Notes: a model not told the origin generated them from the sequence alone. A DNA stretch of 64,000 nt from Actinotignum schaalii FB123-CNA-2 (GCF_000411135.1 NZ_KE150263.1:310594-374593); one strand, 5' to 3'; counted from the stretch's first letter, positions 15,108-24,859 are shown. Numbers and translations: made by a program.

Positions 15108-18100
15108 GCTTTCCTGCTCGTAGTTCCTCAGCCCTGTTTCCCCGCAGGTATACGAAAGATGCGTCGATATCCGCGAGGGGGACGCCGTGTGCCCGGGACC
15201 AGGCCAGCCGGTAGAGGGCGAGTTGGAGTTCACGGGCAGCTTTAGTTTCCCCGTAGGGGCGCCGCCCGGATTTCCAGTCCACAATAGTCACCGGGGCCCG
15301 CCCGGGGACGCGCGAAGTATCGAAGACGGCGTCGAGCGCGCAGTGGACCACGTGTCCCCCGACGACCACGCCGATTTGCTGTTCGATGGCGAGGTGCGGA
15401 TAGCTGGCCCATTCGGACGCCTCATAGTTTTCATACATGCGCGCGATTTCTTCTGCGTTGAGAACCGGATCGTGCTCGAGGGGATCCTCGCTATCAATAT
15501 CAAGCACAGCAGCACGTGCGTAACTATCGGCGATCTTTTCGTGCAGGATCGTGCCCAAACGAGCCGCCCGCGAGGGCTGGCGGGGTACCGGGCGGCGTTT
15601 ATTGAGCAGGTATTCTTCGCGGTGTTCCGCCCGGTATACCAACTCTGTTGCGGTGTAATGCCCGCCGGCTTCAATGTATTCGGCTGTCTCAGCTTGCTGT
15701 TTGCGTGCGATGAGTCGGCTCACCACCTGGGTGAGTTCGGCGCGCTGGTCAGCATCGAGAGCTTCAGCTTCGATGGGAATGCTGCGGGCCAAGTCGCGCG
15801 GCCAGGCAAGCAGATCGGGTGCCTCGAAATAGTGCGGCACCGGTTCTAAGGCTGGTGGATATACAACATCCTCCCCGAAAATATCGATGAGTTCATCCAC
15901 GCTCAAGCTTTCCGGTGCAATTTCTGGGAATCCGGCCGGCAATTGCACGGAGGAGACCCTAGCTGGCGAGGCAGCCAATGCCAGCTCCCCGCGGGCAGCC
16001 GCTTCACGCACCGCGGTCAAGAAATACGAGGGTGGGCGCGCCGCAATTTCCAGCCTGTTATCTCCGCTATCGCTTAGGGTTTCAGACGTGTTTTTCTTTG
16101 CGGTGTTTTCCGCCTTGCGTACCCGGCCGGACACATCACTTTCATCTCGGAAACAGTAGCCAGCCAGGAGTAGTTCTCGGGTGGAACGAGTAAAAGCCAC
16201 GTAGGCGAGGCGGCGCGTCTCTTCGCTTTCATGGTATGCCAATTCGTCCAGGAAACGCGCATAGGTATTCGCAACGGTGACCTTATCGAGATTGCGCGCA
16301 CCGGCGAGCGTAAATTGGGGCAGGTAAGGATAGTCGGTACGCAAAGGATAGGGGAAAATACCGGTATTGCGCGGCCAGGCTTTCACTCCTTCGGTCACTT
16401 CAGAGAATTCACCTTTGACAAGTTCAGGAACGACGACGAGGTCACGCCATTCCAGCCCCTTGGCGGCATGGATCGTCATGAGTTGGATAACCCCGGGTGT
16501 GACATCAACCGTGCTGTCCAGACGCGGAATATCCGCCCCGGATTCTTCTTCCCCGCCGTGTTCTTCCGTTTCCACCACATCAAGCCATTCCACGAATTCA
16601 CGCATGCCACGCTGGCTTTCCCCGTGCGCATATGCGCGGGCCATGGAAATGAATTGGTCGATGGAGGTACGCACCCGCTGCCCGCCTTCACTGCGAGTAG
16701 CGGCCGCGGTATCTAATCCGAGGAGGTGAACAGCCCGGTCAATTTGATCGCCCAAAGAGTTGTGCAAACCTGAACGTAGGGACGCGAGAGTAGTATTCAC
16801 ACGCCGCAGGCGTTCCCATCCGATATCGGAAAATTCTGCCCGGGCGGCGCGGGCAGCTCGCCTGAGCTCAGCTTCGCCCGGCCCCGCTAGTGCCGGTAGC
16901 TGCGTATTCCCCTCTGCTTGGTCATTCTCATGCGCATCCGAGTTTCCGCTCGCGGCGGCGATGCCGTTAGTGAGGAGCATGAGCGCATGGAGGGACTCCC
17001 CAAGGTTTGCCTCATCGCGGCTGTTGAGAAGGGGCTGTGCAGCGGCCGGTGCACTCTCTTGTTCAGGTGCGTCGTCGCCCCCGGGTGCACCGTTACCATT
17101 ATTGATACCGGCACGCACTTCACTATCCAGGTGGGCTACCGCCGCGGCCGCGTAACGGCGCGCCCAGCGCGAGAGGGCACGAATATCGGCCACCCCAATA
17201 TTCCAGTGGGCAAGTAACCGGGCGAGGAGGTCGCTGCGAGCCGGGTTTGCGGCTAGACCGAGAGCGGCCCGGAGGGTGATAATTTCCGGACGTGCCACGA
17301 GTGATTCCCCACCTACGATTTCAAAGGCTAGGGGTTGGGGCGAGGTGGTACCAGGATGTACGGCATCTTCCCTGGTGAAATGGCTGTTGAGCTCTCGCAG
17401 GGCGGCGGCCATCCTATCGATATAGGAGCGTTTGCGGCACAGAACCGCGATCTCTGCCCCACGCGGTGCTTCTCCGCGGGCGCGACGCTCCTCATTTTCC
17501 GCTGCTACCCGCTCGCGTACCGCGAGGATATGCCGCGCAATACTCCGATAAGAATCTTCCCGAAGTAGGGTACGAATTTCGCTGACACGCCCGGCCCCTG
17601 CCCCGGGACGTTCACGCAGCCGGAGGGGCGCAATATCCGCGTGAGCGCCCATGCCACCCGCGGATCGTGCGCTTGCCGGCGCGGGCCTGAACTCGGGCGG
17701 AAAATTGGGGTGGTCACGGTCCTCGTGGAGGAACGTATCCCGTTCCAAGGGAGTGGCGACGGCGTTGCCGGCAGCGAGCACAGCCCGATCATTACGGAAC
17801 GCTGTGGAAAGCTGAAGCTTTTCTACGTTCCCAAAAATGCGAGTGGTGTGGTGTGCGAAATTCGTGAGGGCAGCCGCACTTGCGCCCCGCCACCCGTAGA
17901 TGGCCTGGTTTGGGTCTCCCACCGCCGTGATAGAGAGGAAGCCTTCTTTTTTCGCGGTGAGTGCGCCGAGCAGGAACTGGGCCTGATTTTCGTCGGTATC
18001 TTGGTATTCATCGAGCAAGATCAGGCGATACCGGGAGGATATTTCACGAGCAATCTGGGGATATCGAGTCATGATGCGACCGGCGATAGCAACCTGGTCG

Positions 18101-18921
18101 GCGAACTCGGTAACGTTGAGATCCTTTTTGAGCTGTAGATAGGACTCCACGAGCCCCAGCACCACCTGCTGTTGTTTGGGGACTGCCGTTCCCGCTTTCA
18201 AAGTGGCGAACTTCTTGGAGGCATCCGGGTACCAGCATTGTGCGCTCATGATGCGCGTTGAGTTCGCACACAGGGTTTCCAAGGCGTGATCCTGGGAGGT
18301 GAGGAAAGCACGGGCCTCTTCCAAGGTCACGCCATTAGTGAGAATCCCCTGGGCGAAAGTGAGGGCATCGTTGATGAGGCTGGAGCGGCTGCGTTCCGCG
18401 AGTACCGCGGTGTGTGCACTGCTGGGTAGGGCACCGACGAGCTGATCCATGAGCTGGACGCGTTCAGCATCGGTTATCAGGCGAGCGGTGGGATCGGCTC
18501 CGACCAGCATGCCGTATGCCCCGGCAATGTCATTGGCAAAAGAGTTGTAAGTGGAGATGACTGGCCTGCGCATCCCGCTTTCCGCGTTGCTTCTTTCCGG
18601 CGCGAGGAGGCCGAGTTTCTCCAGGCTGGTATTCACCCGTTCGGCCAACTCCCCGGCAGCTTTCCGCGTGAAAGTGAGTCCGAGAACCTGATCTGGAGTT
18701 ACATTGCCGCAGGCCAAGTGGTAAGCAATCCGATCCACCATGGTTTTTGTTTTTCCGGATCCCGCACCGGCAACCACGAGGATGGCCGGCGCAACGGAGG
18801 TGATCACTCGGCGTTGTTCCGCTGTGGGTGGGTGTTCTTGACCGGCTAGGATGCGCTCCAAAGCGGCGTTATGTTCCGCCGGGCCGCGCAAGTTGAGAGA
18901 TTCATGGGACGTAGGTGTCAT
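15055..18921 (-). CDS. adnB: AdnB-like UvrD-family helicase-nuclease
   Basis: 1288 residues, longer than mycobacterial AdnB (about 1,100). The N-terminal superfamily-1A motor is complete: Walker A GAGSGKT at 52-58, LTFTRKAAGELAERV (motif Ia), LLDEYQDTDENQ (motif II), GDPNQAIYGWRGA (III), LMTIHAAKGLEW and RLAYVAFTRS (V-VI). The C-terminus has a RecB-type nuclease with HCALDAVFDTS, VDWKSGRR and QLALYRLAW, the Asp..Asp-x-Lys core. It pairs with the adjacent AdnA to resect double-strand breaks in place of RecBCD or AddAB. Its ATG overlaps the adnA stop by four bases. It is also the family of UvrD/PcrA, but the nuclease domain and pairing decide. Confidence 0.92.
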   Translation of the reverse strand: MTPTSHESLNLRGPAEHNAALERILAGQEHPPTAEQRRVITSVAPAILVVAGAGSGKTKTMVDRIAYHLACGNVTPDQVLGLTFTRKAAGELAERVNTSLEKLGLLAPERSNAESGMRRPVISTYNSFANDIAGAYGMLVGADPTARLITDAERVQLMDQLVGALPSSAHTAVLAERSRSSLINDALTFAQGILTNGVTLEEARAFLTSQDHALETLCANSTRIMSAQCWYPDASKKFATLKAGTAVPKQQQVVLGLVESYLQLKKDLNVTEFADQVAIAGRIMTRYPQIAREISSRYRLILLDEYQDTDENQAQFLLGALTAKKEGFLSITAVGDPNQAIYGWRGASAAALTNFAHHTTRIFGNVEKLQLSTAFRNDRAVLAAGNAVATPLERDTFLHEDRDHPNFPPEFRPAPASARSAGGMGAHADIAPLRLRERPGAGAGRVSEIRTLLREDSYRSIARHILAVRERVAAENEERRARGEAPRGAEIAVLCRKRSYIDRMAAALRELNSHFTREDAVHPGTTSPQPLAFEIVGGESLVARPEIITLRAALGLAANPARSDLLARLLAHWNIGVADIRALSRWARRYAAAAVAHLDSEVRAGINNGNGAPGGDDAPEQESAPAAAQPLLNSRDEANLGESLHALMLLTNGIAAASGNSDAHENDQAEGNTQLPALAGPGEAELRRAARAARAEFSDIGWERLRRVNTTLASLRSGLHNSLGDQIDRAVHLLGLDTAAATRSEGGQRVRTSIDQFISMARAYAHGESQRGMREFVEWLDVVETEEHGGEEESGADIPRLDSTVDVTPGVIQLMTIHAAKGLEWRDLVVVPELVKGEFSEVTEGVKAWPRNTGIFPYPLRTDYPYLPQFTLAGARNLDKVTVANTYARFLDELAYHESEETRRLAYVAFTRSTRELLLAGYCFRDESDVSGRVRKAENTAKKNTSETLSDSGDNRLEIAARPPSYFLTAVREAAARGELALAASPARVSSVQLPAGFPEIAPESLSVDELIDIFGEDVVYPPALEPVPHYFEAPDLLAWPRDLARSIPIEAEALDADQRAELTQVVSRLIARKQQAETAEYIEAGGHYTATELVYRAEHREEYLLNKRRPVPRQPSRAARLGTILHEKIADSYARAAVLDIDSEDPLEHDPVLNAEEIARMYENYEASEWASYPHLAIEQQIGVVVGGHVVHCALDAVFDTSRVPGRAPVTIVDWKSGRRPYGETKAARELQLALYRLAWSRAHGVPLADIDASFVYLRGNRAEELRAGKLSEEEILLRAGLPNQEP

Positions 18922-21900
18922 GAGAAAATCCGTCCTTCTTGGGTGAGTGGGCTGATGGATTGAACCCGGTCATTTGGCTCTTCCAAGCTGGGAGAGACCG
19001 GTACGAAGCCACTGATCGCGATCTGGGCAGCGCTGCGCACTCGCTCTTCCGCGCGAGCCGCGGTCTCTTCATCAAGAGGATCTTGACTGAGAACGGACGG
19101 GCTGTGCTGTTTCTTCAAGAAATTATGGGGGTGGACGTACACAAGTTCCGCACCGGCCGGGTTGTGCTTCTCGCTGAGGGCCCATTGGTAGACCTGGAGC
19201 TGCGGGTGATCATCTGCCTGAGCTGCGGTGGGCTTATATTTTCCGGTTTTCAGATCGATCACCCGGGCACCGCTGCCGCGGTTGACCAGGCGGTCAATGG
19301 AACCGGAGACGCGAACAGGCGGGGTACCCGAAAGGTCACGGGTAATCCGGTGTTCCACGCCTATGAGGGTGTCATCCCGGTGTGCATCGAGATAGATATA
19401 GAGGTTATCGACCATATCGCTGGCCTGGTCGAAAAGTAGTTTGTCGTAATGTGAGGGATTTTCGGATAACTTTTCGGGCCAGAGAGCTACCAGGCGGGCG
19501 TGCATCGCTTCTTGGTTCGGTTCCGCTGCGAATTCCTCAGCGATGCGGTGAATAAGGGTACCGATGGAGGCGCTCTCTGTGCCTTCTTCTGAACGGAGTC
19601 CCACCGCGGAACAGAAACCGTCAAGCGGGCAGGCGAGCAGTGATTCTATCGCTGAGGGACTCACATAAACCGGCCCGGGTACGGATTCTTCAGTTGAGGT
19701 GGCAAGCTCATCCATCCAGCTGTGCGGATCCGCGGCGCCAAATCCGGCACGCCGCATATCCTCCAACTGGGCCCGCGCGAAATCGCTCGATTCTCCGCCG
19801 GCGCGCAGTGCCCGGCGCAGCACCCCCACGCTTTCCTCGCTGCTGAGGAGCGCGGGCGGAACCGGTTGCGCAACGAGAGGCCGGTGCCCGAGGGGAAGGG
19901 TGAGACCCCAGCGCGGATCCGTCAGCGAGCGCACGGTGCGCGGAAGATAGGAACCCGCGGTACCCGCTCCTGCACTTGTTCCACCTCCGGTCAAATTCGC
20001 TGAGATATCAAAACCGAGCAGAGGGAAGAACCGCGAGGGGTTATCCCCCATACTGTCCGTGGTGGTTACGAGGAGGCTGCACCGGGCCCGCGTGACAGCG
20101 AAGTGTAATTGGCGCAGCTCATCAGCGATAACCGCCGCTGCGGAATCATGATAGATCGCGATTCCGCCTGCCGAGCCGCTCGTGTTGGAATCACTGGCAC
20201 CGCCAGCAAGCCTCCCGGTTACAAGTTCGCTGAGGAGTCCGGTGCCCGTCAAGGAATCACGCAGGCGCGGATTGGGCCATACTCCATCGACCACGTGCAT
20301 GAGGACGATATGATCCCATTCACGCCCCTGCGCACCCGCAGGCGTGAGGAGGGAGACGCTATCTGTTTCCACCCCGCTCCTGGCAATGGAATCTTCGGGA
20401 AGTTCTTGGGAACTCACTTCCTCCACGAGCATCGATACCGGAACGGCAGGATCACGATCAGCCATACGTTGCGCGACCCGGAACAGAGAAATAACCGCAT
20501 CGAGATTCCGGTTCGCCCGATCAGCATCCGGGCCATGCCCGAGGGCTAGTTGTTGCCATTCTTCGGATTTCCCAGCACCCTCCCATGCCGCCCATAAAAC
20601 CTCTTCCGCCTGCATCGCACAGTTTTCTCCCACTTCCCGAATGTGGGAGAGCAGGGCCCGGAGAGCTTCGAGTTCGGTTGCGGTGGGCCCGGTGTTCCCC
20701 AACACCGCCTCGGTCAAAAGCTCCGATTCTGTGCCGTGTTCTCCTGATAGGAGGGCTTGGGCCCGTAACCACCGACCTACCCGTTTAATATCGAGGGGAT
20801 CCATGCCGATGATAGGTGAGGCAAGTAAGGCCGGGATATCAACTTCCTCAGCGGCAGCGAAAGAATGCGGACCGCGGGTGAAGGCAGCGCGGATGAGATC
20901 GAATAGTGCGCTGACTGCAGGTTCGCGGTGGAGGGGTTCATCGCTAGCCAGAGGTGCTACCGGGATTCCCCGGCGCACGAGGGCATCGCGGATTCCCTCA
21001 TGATCGCTGCGTGCACGGGTGAAAACTGCCATCCGTGCGTAAGGTGCCCCGGTGCGCAGATGCACTTCTTCCAGGTAGGAGGCCACGTAGGCGATTTCTT
21101 CTTCCATATTGGCGAAACTGGCCCCGCGCAGTGCATCATTCCACGGATTGGTGCCTGTATCAGGTTGTTGCTCGGATGGGAGCAAGCTTTCCGTGCCCGC
21201 ACCCGGGCTGGTGCCTCCCGCATCTCTCGCATCTCCCGCACTACCCGTGCCGCCTGTGCCCCCCGTGCCGCCGGCGCCCTTGCCCTGCTCCGCGTATGCC
21301 GGCCCGGCAGCGCGGTGCGCTTGCACACCCCCGCCCACCGGAAGAGCCTGCTCAATGCGTTGAGCTTGGCCAATAAGGACGGGACCGCCCCGGTGCCTAA
21401 TATTGAGATAAATAAGATCCGCATTCAAACCGCGCGGAGCAGGATAGGCAAGATCACCGGGGAGGGAATGCACCCCGCCACGGAAACCTTGGACCGCACT
21501 ATCGGGATCACCGGCGACGATGATCCGAGTTCCGTGTTCCCGCATAACTCGCAGCAGAGGGAGCATGGAACGCGGAGCGTTATGAGCATCATCGACAAGT
21601 ACCATTGCCCAGTGCGGGCGCGGTACCGCAACCGTGCGCCCTGCTGCCGCCAGATGTTCTTCCCAATCTGAGAGCATATGGGTAGCCGCACCGACGAGTT
21701 GGCTGTGATCAAGACGGTCGGGGCTAGCGGCCGAACCTGCCAGCGCATCTCCCAGGGTGCGCACCTCATCGTAGCGGCGCATGAGCGCGGCGGCGAGACG
21801 CCACATCTGTGATTGAAGCTCAGGCACACTCCTATGTGCTGCCCAACTTTCCAGCTGGCCTGCTTCCAGGCCGAGTTCGCGAGCGCGAGTGATGAGATTA

Positions 21901-22370
21901 CGCAGCTCTTGGCGAAGCCCGGGAAGATCACGCACATCTTCTGTAACAAAATCAGGGAAATGAATGCCGGAGTACCCATCACTGAGAATCTCACGCACGA
22001 TACGGTCCTCATCAGGCCCGGAGACTAATTCGGGCTTTTCCCGCCCCATTGCTTGAGCGTAGCGCTGCACGATGGCGTAGGCGAAAGCTGAAAGCGTGCG
22101 CACTTCCAGGTTTTCGGGCCGCACCCCGGCCGCTAGGGTGAGCAGGTGTTGGAGGTAGGCTGCGGCGCGCCGATCTTGGGTAAGCACCGCGATATTTCCT
22201 TCGTGGAGAGCCGCGCGCGCGATATGCGCGAGGACAGTGGTTTTCCCAGTTCCTGGCGCACCAATAATACTTAGCGTGCCCGGGGCGAATCCGCTCGCGG
22301 ACCGTGCCAGAGCCGCGCTGACTGCTGCCTCCTGAGAGGCATCGAGTTGTTCGACGATCCTGTCCACCAC
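18918..22370 (-). CDS. adnA: AdnA-like helicase-nuclease subunit
   Basis: 1150 residues. The degenerate SF1 motor has Walker A GAPGTGKTT (37-45), LVDDAHNAPRSML (motif II, DD-A rather than DE-Q) and AGDPDSAVQGFRGG. A Gly/Thr-rich low-complexity insert (GGTGGTGGTGSAGDA) sits near 365-395. The C-terminal nuclease core is SGSIDRLV...RVIDLKTGKY with QLQVYQWAL, so the Asp and Asp-x-Lys residues are kept. It forms the AdnAB resection machine with the next gene. Two tandem GTG codons (22370, 22367) could start it; AAGGA lies best for the second. A PafBC-type promoter motif stands about 35 bases upstream, suggesting DNA-damage induction. Confidence 0.9.
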   Translation of the reverse strand: MVDRIVEQLDASQEAAVSAALARSASGFAPGTLSIIGAPGTGKTTVLAHIARAALHEGNIAVLTQDRRAAAYLQHLLTLAAGVRPENLEVRTLSAFAYAIVQRYAQAMGREKPELVSGPDEDRIVREILSDGYSGIHFPDFVTEDVRDLPGLRQELRNLITRARELGLEAGQLESWAAHRSVPELQSQMWRLAAALMRRYDEVRTLGDALAGSAASPDRLDHSQLVGAATHMLSDWEEHLAAAGRTVAVPRPHWAMVLVDDAHNAPRSMLPLLRVMREHGTRIIVAGDPDSAVQGFRGGVHSLPGDLAYPAPRGLNADLIYLNIRHRGGPVLIGQAQRIEQALPVGGGVQAHRAAGPAYAEQGKGAGGTGGTGGTGSAGDARDAGGTSPGAGTESLLPSEQQPDTGTNPWNDALRGASFANMEEEIAYVASYLEEVHLRTGAPYARMAVFTRARSDHEGIRDALVRRGIPVAPLASDEPLHREPAVSALFDLIRAAFTRGPHSFAAAEEVDIPALLASPIIGMDPLDIKRVGRWLRAQALLSGEHGTESELLTEAVLGNTGPTATELEALRALLSHIREVGENCAMQAEEVLWAAWEGAGKSEEWQQLALGHGPDADRANRNLDAVISLFRVAQRMADRDPAVPVSMLVEEVSSQELPEDSIARSGVETDSVSLLTPAGAQGREWDHIVLMHVVDGVWPNPRLRDSLTGTGLLSELVTGRLAGGASDSNTSGSAGGIAIYHDSAAAVIADELRQLHFAVTRARCSLLVTTTDSMGDNPSRFFPLLGFDISANLTGGGTSAGAGTAGSYLPRTVRSLTDPRWGLTLPLGHRPLVAQPVPPALLSSEESVGVLRRALRAGGESSDFARAQLEDMRRAGFGAADPHSWMDELATSTEESVPGPVYVSPSAIESLLACPLDGFCSAVGLRSEEGTESASIGTLIHRIAEEFAAEPNQEAMHARLVALWPEKLSENPSHYDKLLFDQASDMVDNLYIYLDAHRDDTLIGVEHRITRDLSGTPPVRVSGSIDRLVNRGSGARVIDLKTGKYKPTAAQADDHPQLQVYQWALSEKHNPAGAELVYVHPHNFLKKQHSPSVLSQDPLDEETAARAEERVRSAAQIAISGFVPVSPSLEEPNDRVQSISPLTQEGRIFS

Positions 22371-22403
22371 GATCCTTTCTCCGCGGGTGCGTTGTTAGGA
22401 TTA

Positions 22404-22426
22404 ACCATACGAGAGGCTTACGACAA
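22404..22426 (-). promoter_or_regulatory. PafBC-type (RecA_NDp-like) promoter of adnA
   Basis: Read on the minus strand: TTGTCGTAA (22426-22418), eight bases, TATGGT (22409-22404). This matches the mycobacterial LexA-independent damage promoter tTGTCRgtg-N8-TAnnnT in spacing and in the TTGTCR and TAnnnT parts; GTG is replaced by TAA. It lies about 35 bases from the adnA start. Confidence 0.75.
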
Positions 22427-22442
22427 AATTTTTTGTCGTAAG
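22417..22442. repeat. perfect palindrome between adnA and the DUF3107 gene
   Basis: CTTACGACAAAA (22417-22428), two bases, TTTTGTCGTAAG (22431-22442): 12-bp arms without a mismatch. Each arm supplies the upstream half of a PafBC-type promoter, one for each direction. Confidence 0.9.
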
Positions 22443-22455
22443 GGGCCGCTACGGT
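22433..22455 (+). promoter_or_regulatory. PafBC-type promoter of the DUF3107 gene
   Basis: TTGTCGTAA (22433-22441), eight bases, TACGGT (22450-22455). It is the mirror copy of the adnA promoter and points at the DUF3107 gene 84 bases downstream. Confidence 0.65.
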
Positions 22456-22538
22456 GGAGGCATCGTGAAGATGAGCTATTCGGCTCGCTCGCGGCGGTGT
22501 CTTCCGGCTCCGCAACCCTAGATTTTAAGGAGAAACAT

Positions 22539-22763
22539 ATGGAAATCGTCATTGGTTTTCGCGAAACTACCCGTGATCTGATTTTGGAAACGGATGCTTC
22601 GGTTGAGGAATTGCGCACGCTTGTCGATGCCAGCCTCGGTGGAGAAGGTAAGCCCTTGCGTATCATCGCGAAGAAGAACCGCGAGGTAACTATCCCCGCC
22701 GATGCTATTGCTTTCGTGGAAATCCGCGAACAAGATACCCGGCGGGTGGGCTTCGGTCTCTAA
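22539..22763 (+). CDS. DUF3107 protein
   Basis: A 74-residue cytoplasmic protein, full length for DUF3107 (MEIVIGFRETTRDLILETDASVEELRTLV, ending REQDTRRVGFGL). The family is actinobacterial and its function unknown. AAGGAGAAA seven bases upstream fixes the ATG at 22539. DUF3107 between adnAB and an RhlE-type helicase is also found in mycobacteria, so this block is conserved. The gene shares a bidirectional damage-type promoter with adnA. Confidence 0.9.
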   Translation: MEIVIGFRETTRDLILETDASVEELRTLVDASLGGEGKPLRIIAKKNREVTIPADAIAFVEIREQDTRRVGFGL

Positions 22764-23182
22764 GAGGTTTGTCGCGGGAGCATCTGGCTGGAAAACTCCG
22801 GGAAAGAGCAGCTCGGCACCGGGCGGAGTTGTGATGAGCGGGAGGTCGCAGCGCTCAGGCGGGGTTAGTGCCGTAGAATAGCCGGGAACCTGTGATCGTC
22901 TGCGCCACCTGTTTCTCGCTCCGGCGGGAGTGCGTTTCCAGCTCAAACCGGGTGTTTCCTACATGAGCTGGAACGTTTCCTACATGAAGCGCGATATAGG
23001 TGCGGCACGGCCAGGCGTGATTGATATGGGTAGCTGCCCGGTCGCTGGGGATTGTCGCGACCGGCTGCTACATCGGGTGGTGCGCTCGGTCGCCAGTGTG
23101 TAATCGGCTGATGTGGCATGTATCGCAATCGCTGCGCCCACCCCTAGCTCGTGCGCATTCGCGCACGCAGAAAGGACAGCAT
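22764..23182 (+). promoter_or_regulatory. long leader of the DEAD-box helicase gene
   Basis: This 419-base stretch has no supported gene. TAGAAT at 22874-22879 is a candidate -10. A 9-bp inverted repeat TTCCAGCTC (22936-22944) / GAGCTGGAA (22965-22973) could form a hairpin, and GTTTCC recurs at 22934, 22954 and 22975, the last two as GTTTCCTACATGA. A weaker PafBC-like arrangement, TTGTCGCGA-N8-TACATC, lies at 23052-23074. Long structured leaders are common for RNA helicase genes, but which signal is used is not clear. Confidence 0.35.
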
Positions 23183-24859
23183 ATGGCTTCCGGAGTGATT
23201 GATTCCTCCCGCGCCCATGAACCAACCGACACCTCCCCCGCTGCCGATATCACCGGCACGGGTGAAGGCCTTGAAACCAAGTCTTTCGCAGATTTCGGAG
23301 TTTCCGAACCCATCGTTCGTGCCCTGGAAGAGCACGGTATTACCCATCCTTTCCCGATTCAGGCACTCACGCTCCCCGTTGCCCTGACCGGTCATGACAT
23401 TATCGGGCAGGCAAAAACCGGCACCGGTAAAACTCTCGGTTTCGGCATCCCGCTCCTCGAGGTATCGGTGGGGCCGGGGGAAGAAGGCTGGGAGGCTATT
23501 CGCCCAGCCGATCAGGGTAAACCCCAGGCACTCGTTGTGCTGCCCACCCGTGAACTGGCCAAACAGGTTGCTTTGGAGCTGCGTAACGCCGCCGCCCACC
23601 GCAGCTTGCGTATCGTCGATATTTACGGAGGGCGCGCCTATGAGCCCCAGCAAGAAGCGCTGGCCAAGGGCGTGGAAATTGTGGTGGGTACCCCTGGTCG
23701 TATCATTGACCTCATGAAACACGGCACTCTCGTGCTCAGCCACGTCCGTACCGTGGTTCTTGACGAGGCCGATGAGATGCTGGACCTCGGTTTTTTGGAC
23801 GACGTCGAAAAAATCCTCTCCGCCGTTCCACCTACCCGCCACACCATGCTCTTCTCCGCGACCATGCCCGGTCCCGTCATTACCATGGCACGCCGTTATA
23901 TGACGAAACCGACGCATATTCGCGCCCATACTCCCGGTGATGACAGCGCCACCGTCAAAAATATTCGCCAGGTTGCCTACCGCGTCCACGCTCTCAATAA
24001 AGACGAGGTGGTTTCGCGTATTCTCCAGGCCCGGGGCCGGGATCGCTCCATTATTTTCTGCCGTACCAAACGCAATGCGGCCCGCCTTGCCGACACCTTA
24101 CGCGAGCGTGGATTCGCGGTGGGTTCCCTGCACGGGGATTTGGGTCAGGGTGCCCGGGAACAAACTTTGCGGGCTTTCCGTAAAGGCAAGATTGACGTAT
24201 TGGTGGCCACTGATGTGGCCGCCCGCGGTATTGACGTAGACGATGTCACCCATGTCATCAACTACCAGTGCCCCGAAGATGAAAAGATCTATATTCACCG
24301 CATTGGCCGTACCGGTCGGGCCGGAAACAAGGGGACCGCGGTGACTTTCGTGGATTGGGAAGATATGCCCCGCTGGTCGCTGATCAGCAAACAGCTCAAT
24401 CTCGGAATGGCAGATCCGGTGGAAACGTATCACACCTCCGATCACCTCTACAACGATCTTGATATTCCCACCGATGCCGGCCCCACTCTCCCGGAATCGC
24501 AGCGTGTTCTAGCTGGTTTGGATGCCGAAGAAATTGAGGATCTGGGTGAAACTGGCCATTCGCGAGGTGGGCGCGGTAATTCCCGGCGTCACTCGGCGCA
24601 CCGCGGCCAGCGGGCGCGCGGTGGGACGCAGCGTTCGTCTTCCGCTCGTGGATCGCGCCGCGCCAAGTCCACCGCCACGAAAACAGAGGAGCGCTCGGGT
24701 ACCGGGCGTCGTCGTACCGAAGAAAAAGAGCAGCGCAGCGCTTCGGGACGCACCCGGCGGCGGCTCGGAACCCCGCGCACGCAGGCCGAAACTCCCGCGG
24801 CTAGCGAGCAGGCAGGAACGCAGCGGCGGCGTCGTAAACTCTCCCGCAAACTGGACTAA
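23183..24859 (+). CDS. DEAD-box ATP-dependent RNA helicase (RhlE/CsdA type)
   Basis: 558 residues from ATG 23183, with AAAGGA six bases upstream; a TTG frame further upstream is only read-through. The full motif set is present: Q motif with FPIQ (Gln60), AKTGTGKT at 77-84, PTRELA, VVGTPGRI, DEAD at 194-197, SAT at 225-227, SIIFCRTKRNAARL, VATDVAARGID and HRIGRTGRAG. The last 100 residues are Arg/Ser/Gly-rich and basic, an RNA-binding tail. It unwinds short RNA duplexes in ribosome assembly or RNA decay. In mycobacteria the equivalent rhlE gene also stands next to DUF3107. Confidence 0.95.
   Translation: MASGVIDSSRAHEPTDTSPAADITGTGEGLETKSFADFGVSEPIVRALEEHGITHPFPIQALTLPVALTGHDIIGQAKTGTGKTLGFGIPLLEVSVGPGEEGWEAIRPADQGKPQALVVLPTRELAKQVALELRNAAAHRSLRIVDIYGGRAYEPQQEALAKGVEIVVGTPGRIIDLMKHGTLVLSHVRTVVLDEADEMLDLGFLDDVEKILSAVPPTRHTMLFSATMPGPVITMARRYMTKPTHIRAHTPGDDSATVKNIRQVAYRVHALNKDEVVSRILQARGRDRSIIFCRTKRNAARLADTLRERGFAVGSLHGDLGQGAREQTLRAFRKGKIDVLVATDVAARGIDVDDVTHVINYQCPEDEKIYIHRIGRTGRAGNKGTAVTFVDWEDMPRWSLISKQLNLGMADPVETYHTSDHLYNDLDIPTDAGPTLPESQRVLAGLDAEEIEDLGETGHSRGGRGNSRRHSAHRGQRARGGTQRSSSARGSRRAKSTATKTEERSGTGRRRTEEKEQRSASGRTRRRLGTPRTQAETPAASEQAGTQRRRRKLSRKLD

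Noticed and set aside
15055-22370. AddAB or RecBCD instead of AdnAB
   Set aside because: Both subunits carry a UvrD-type motor and a C-terminal nuclease core, the AdnA first subunit has the GAPGTGKT motor start, and the DUF3107/RhlE neighbourhood matches the actinobacterial adnAB locus.
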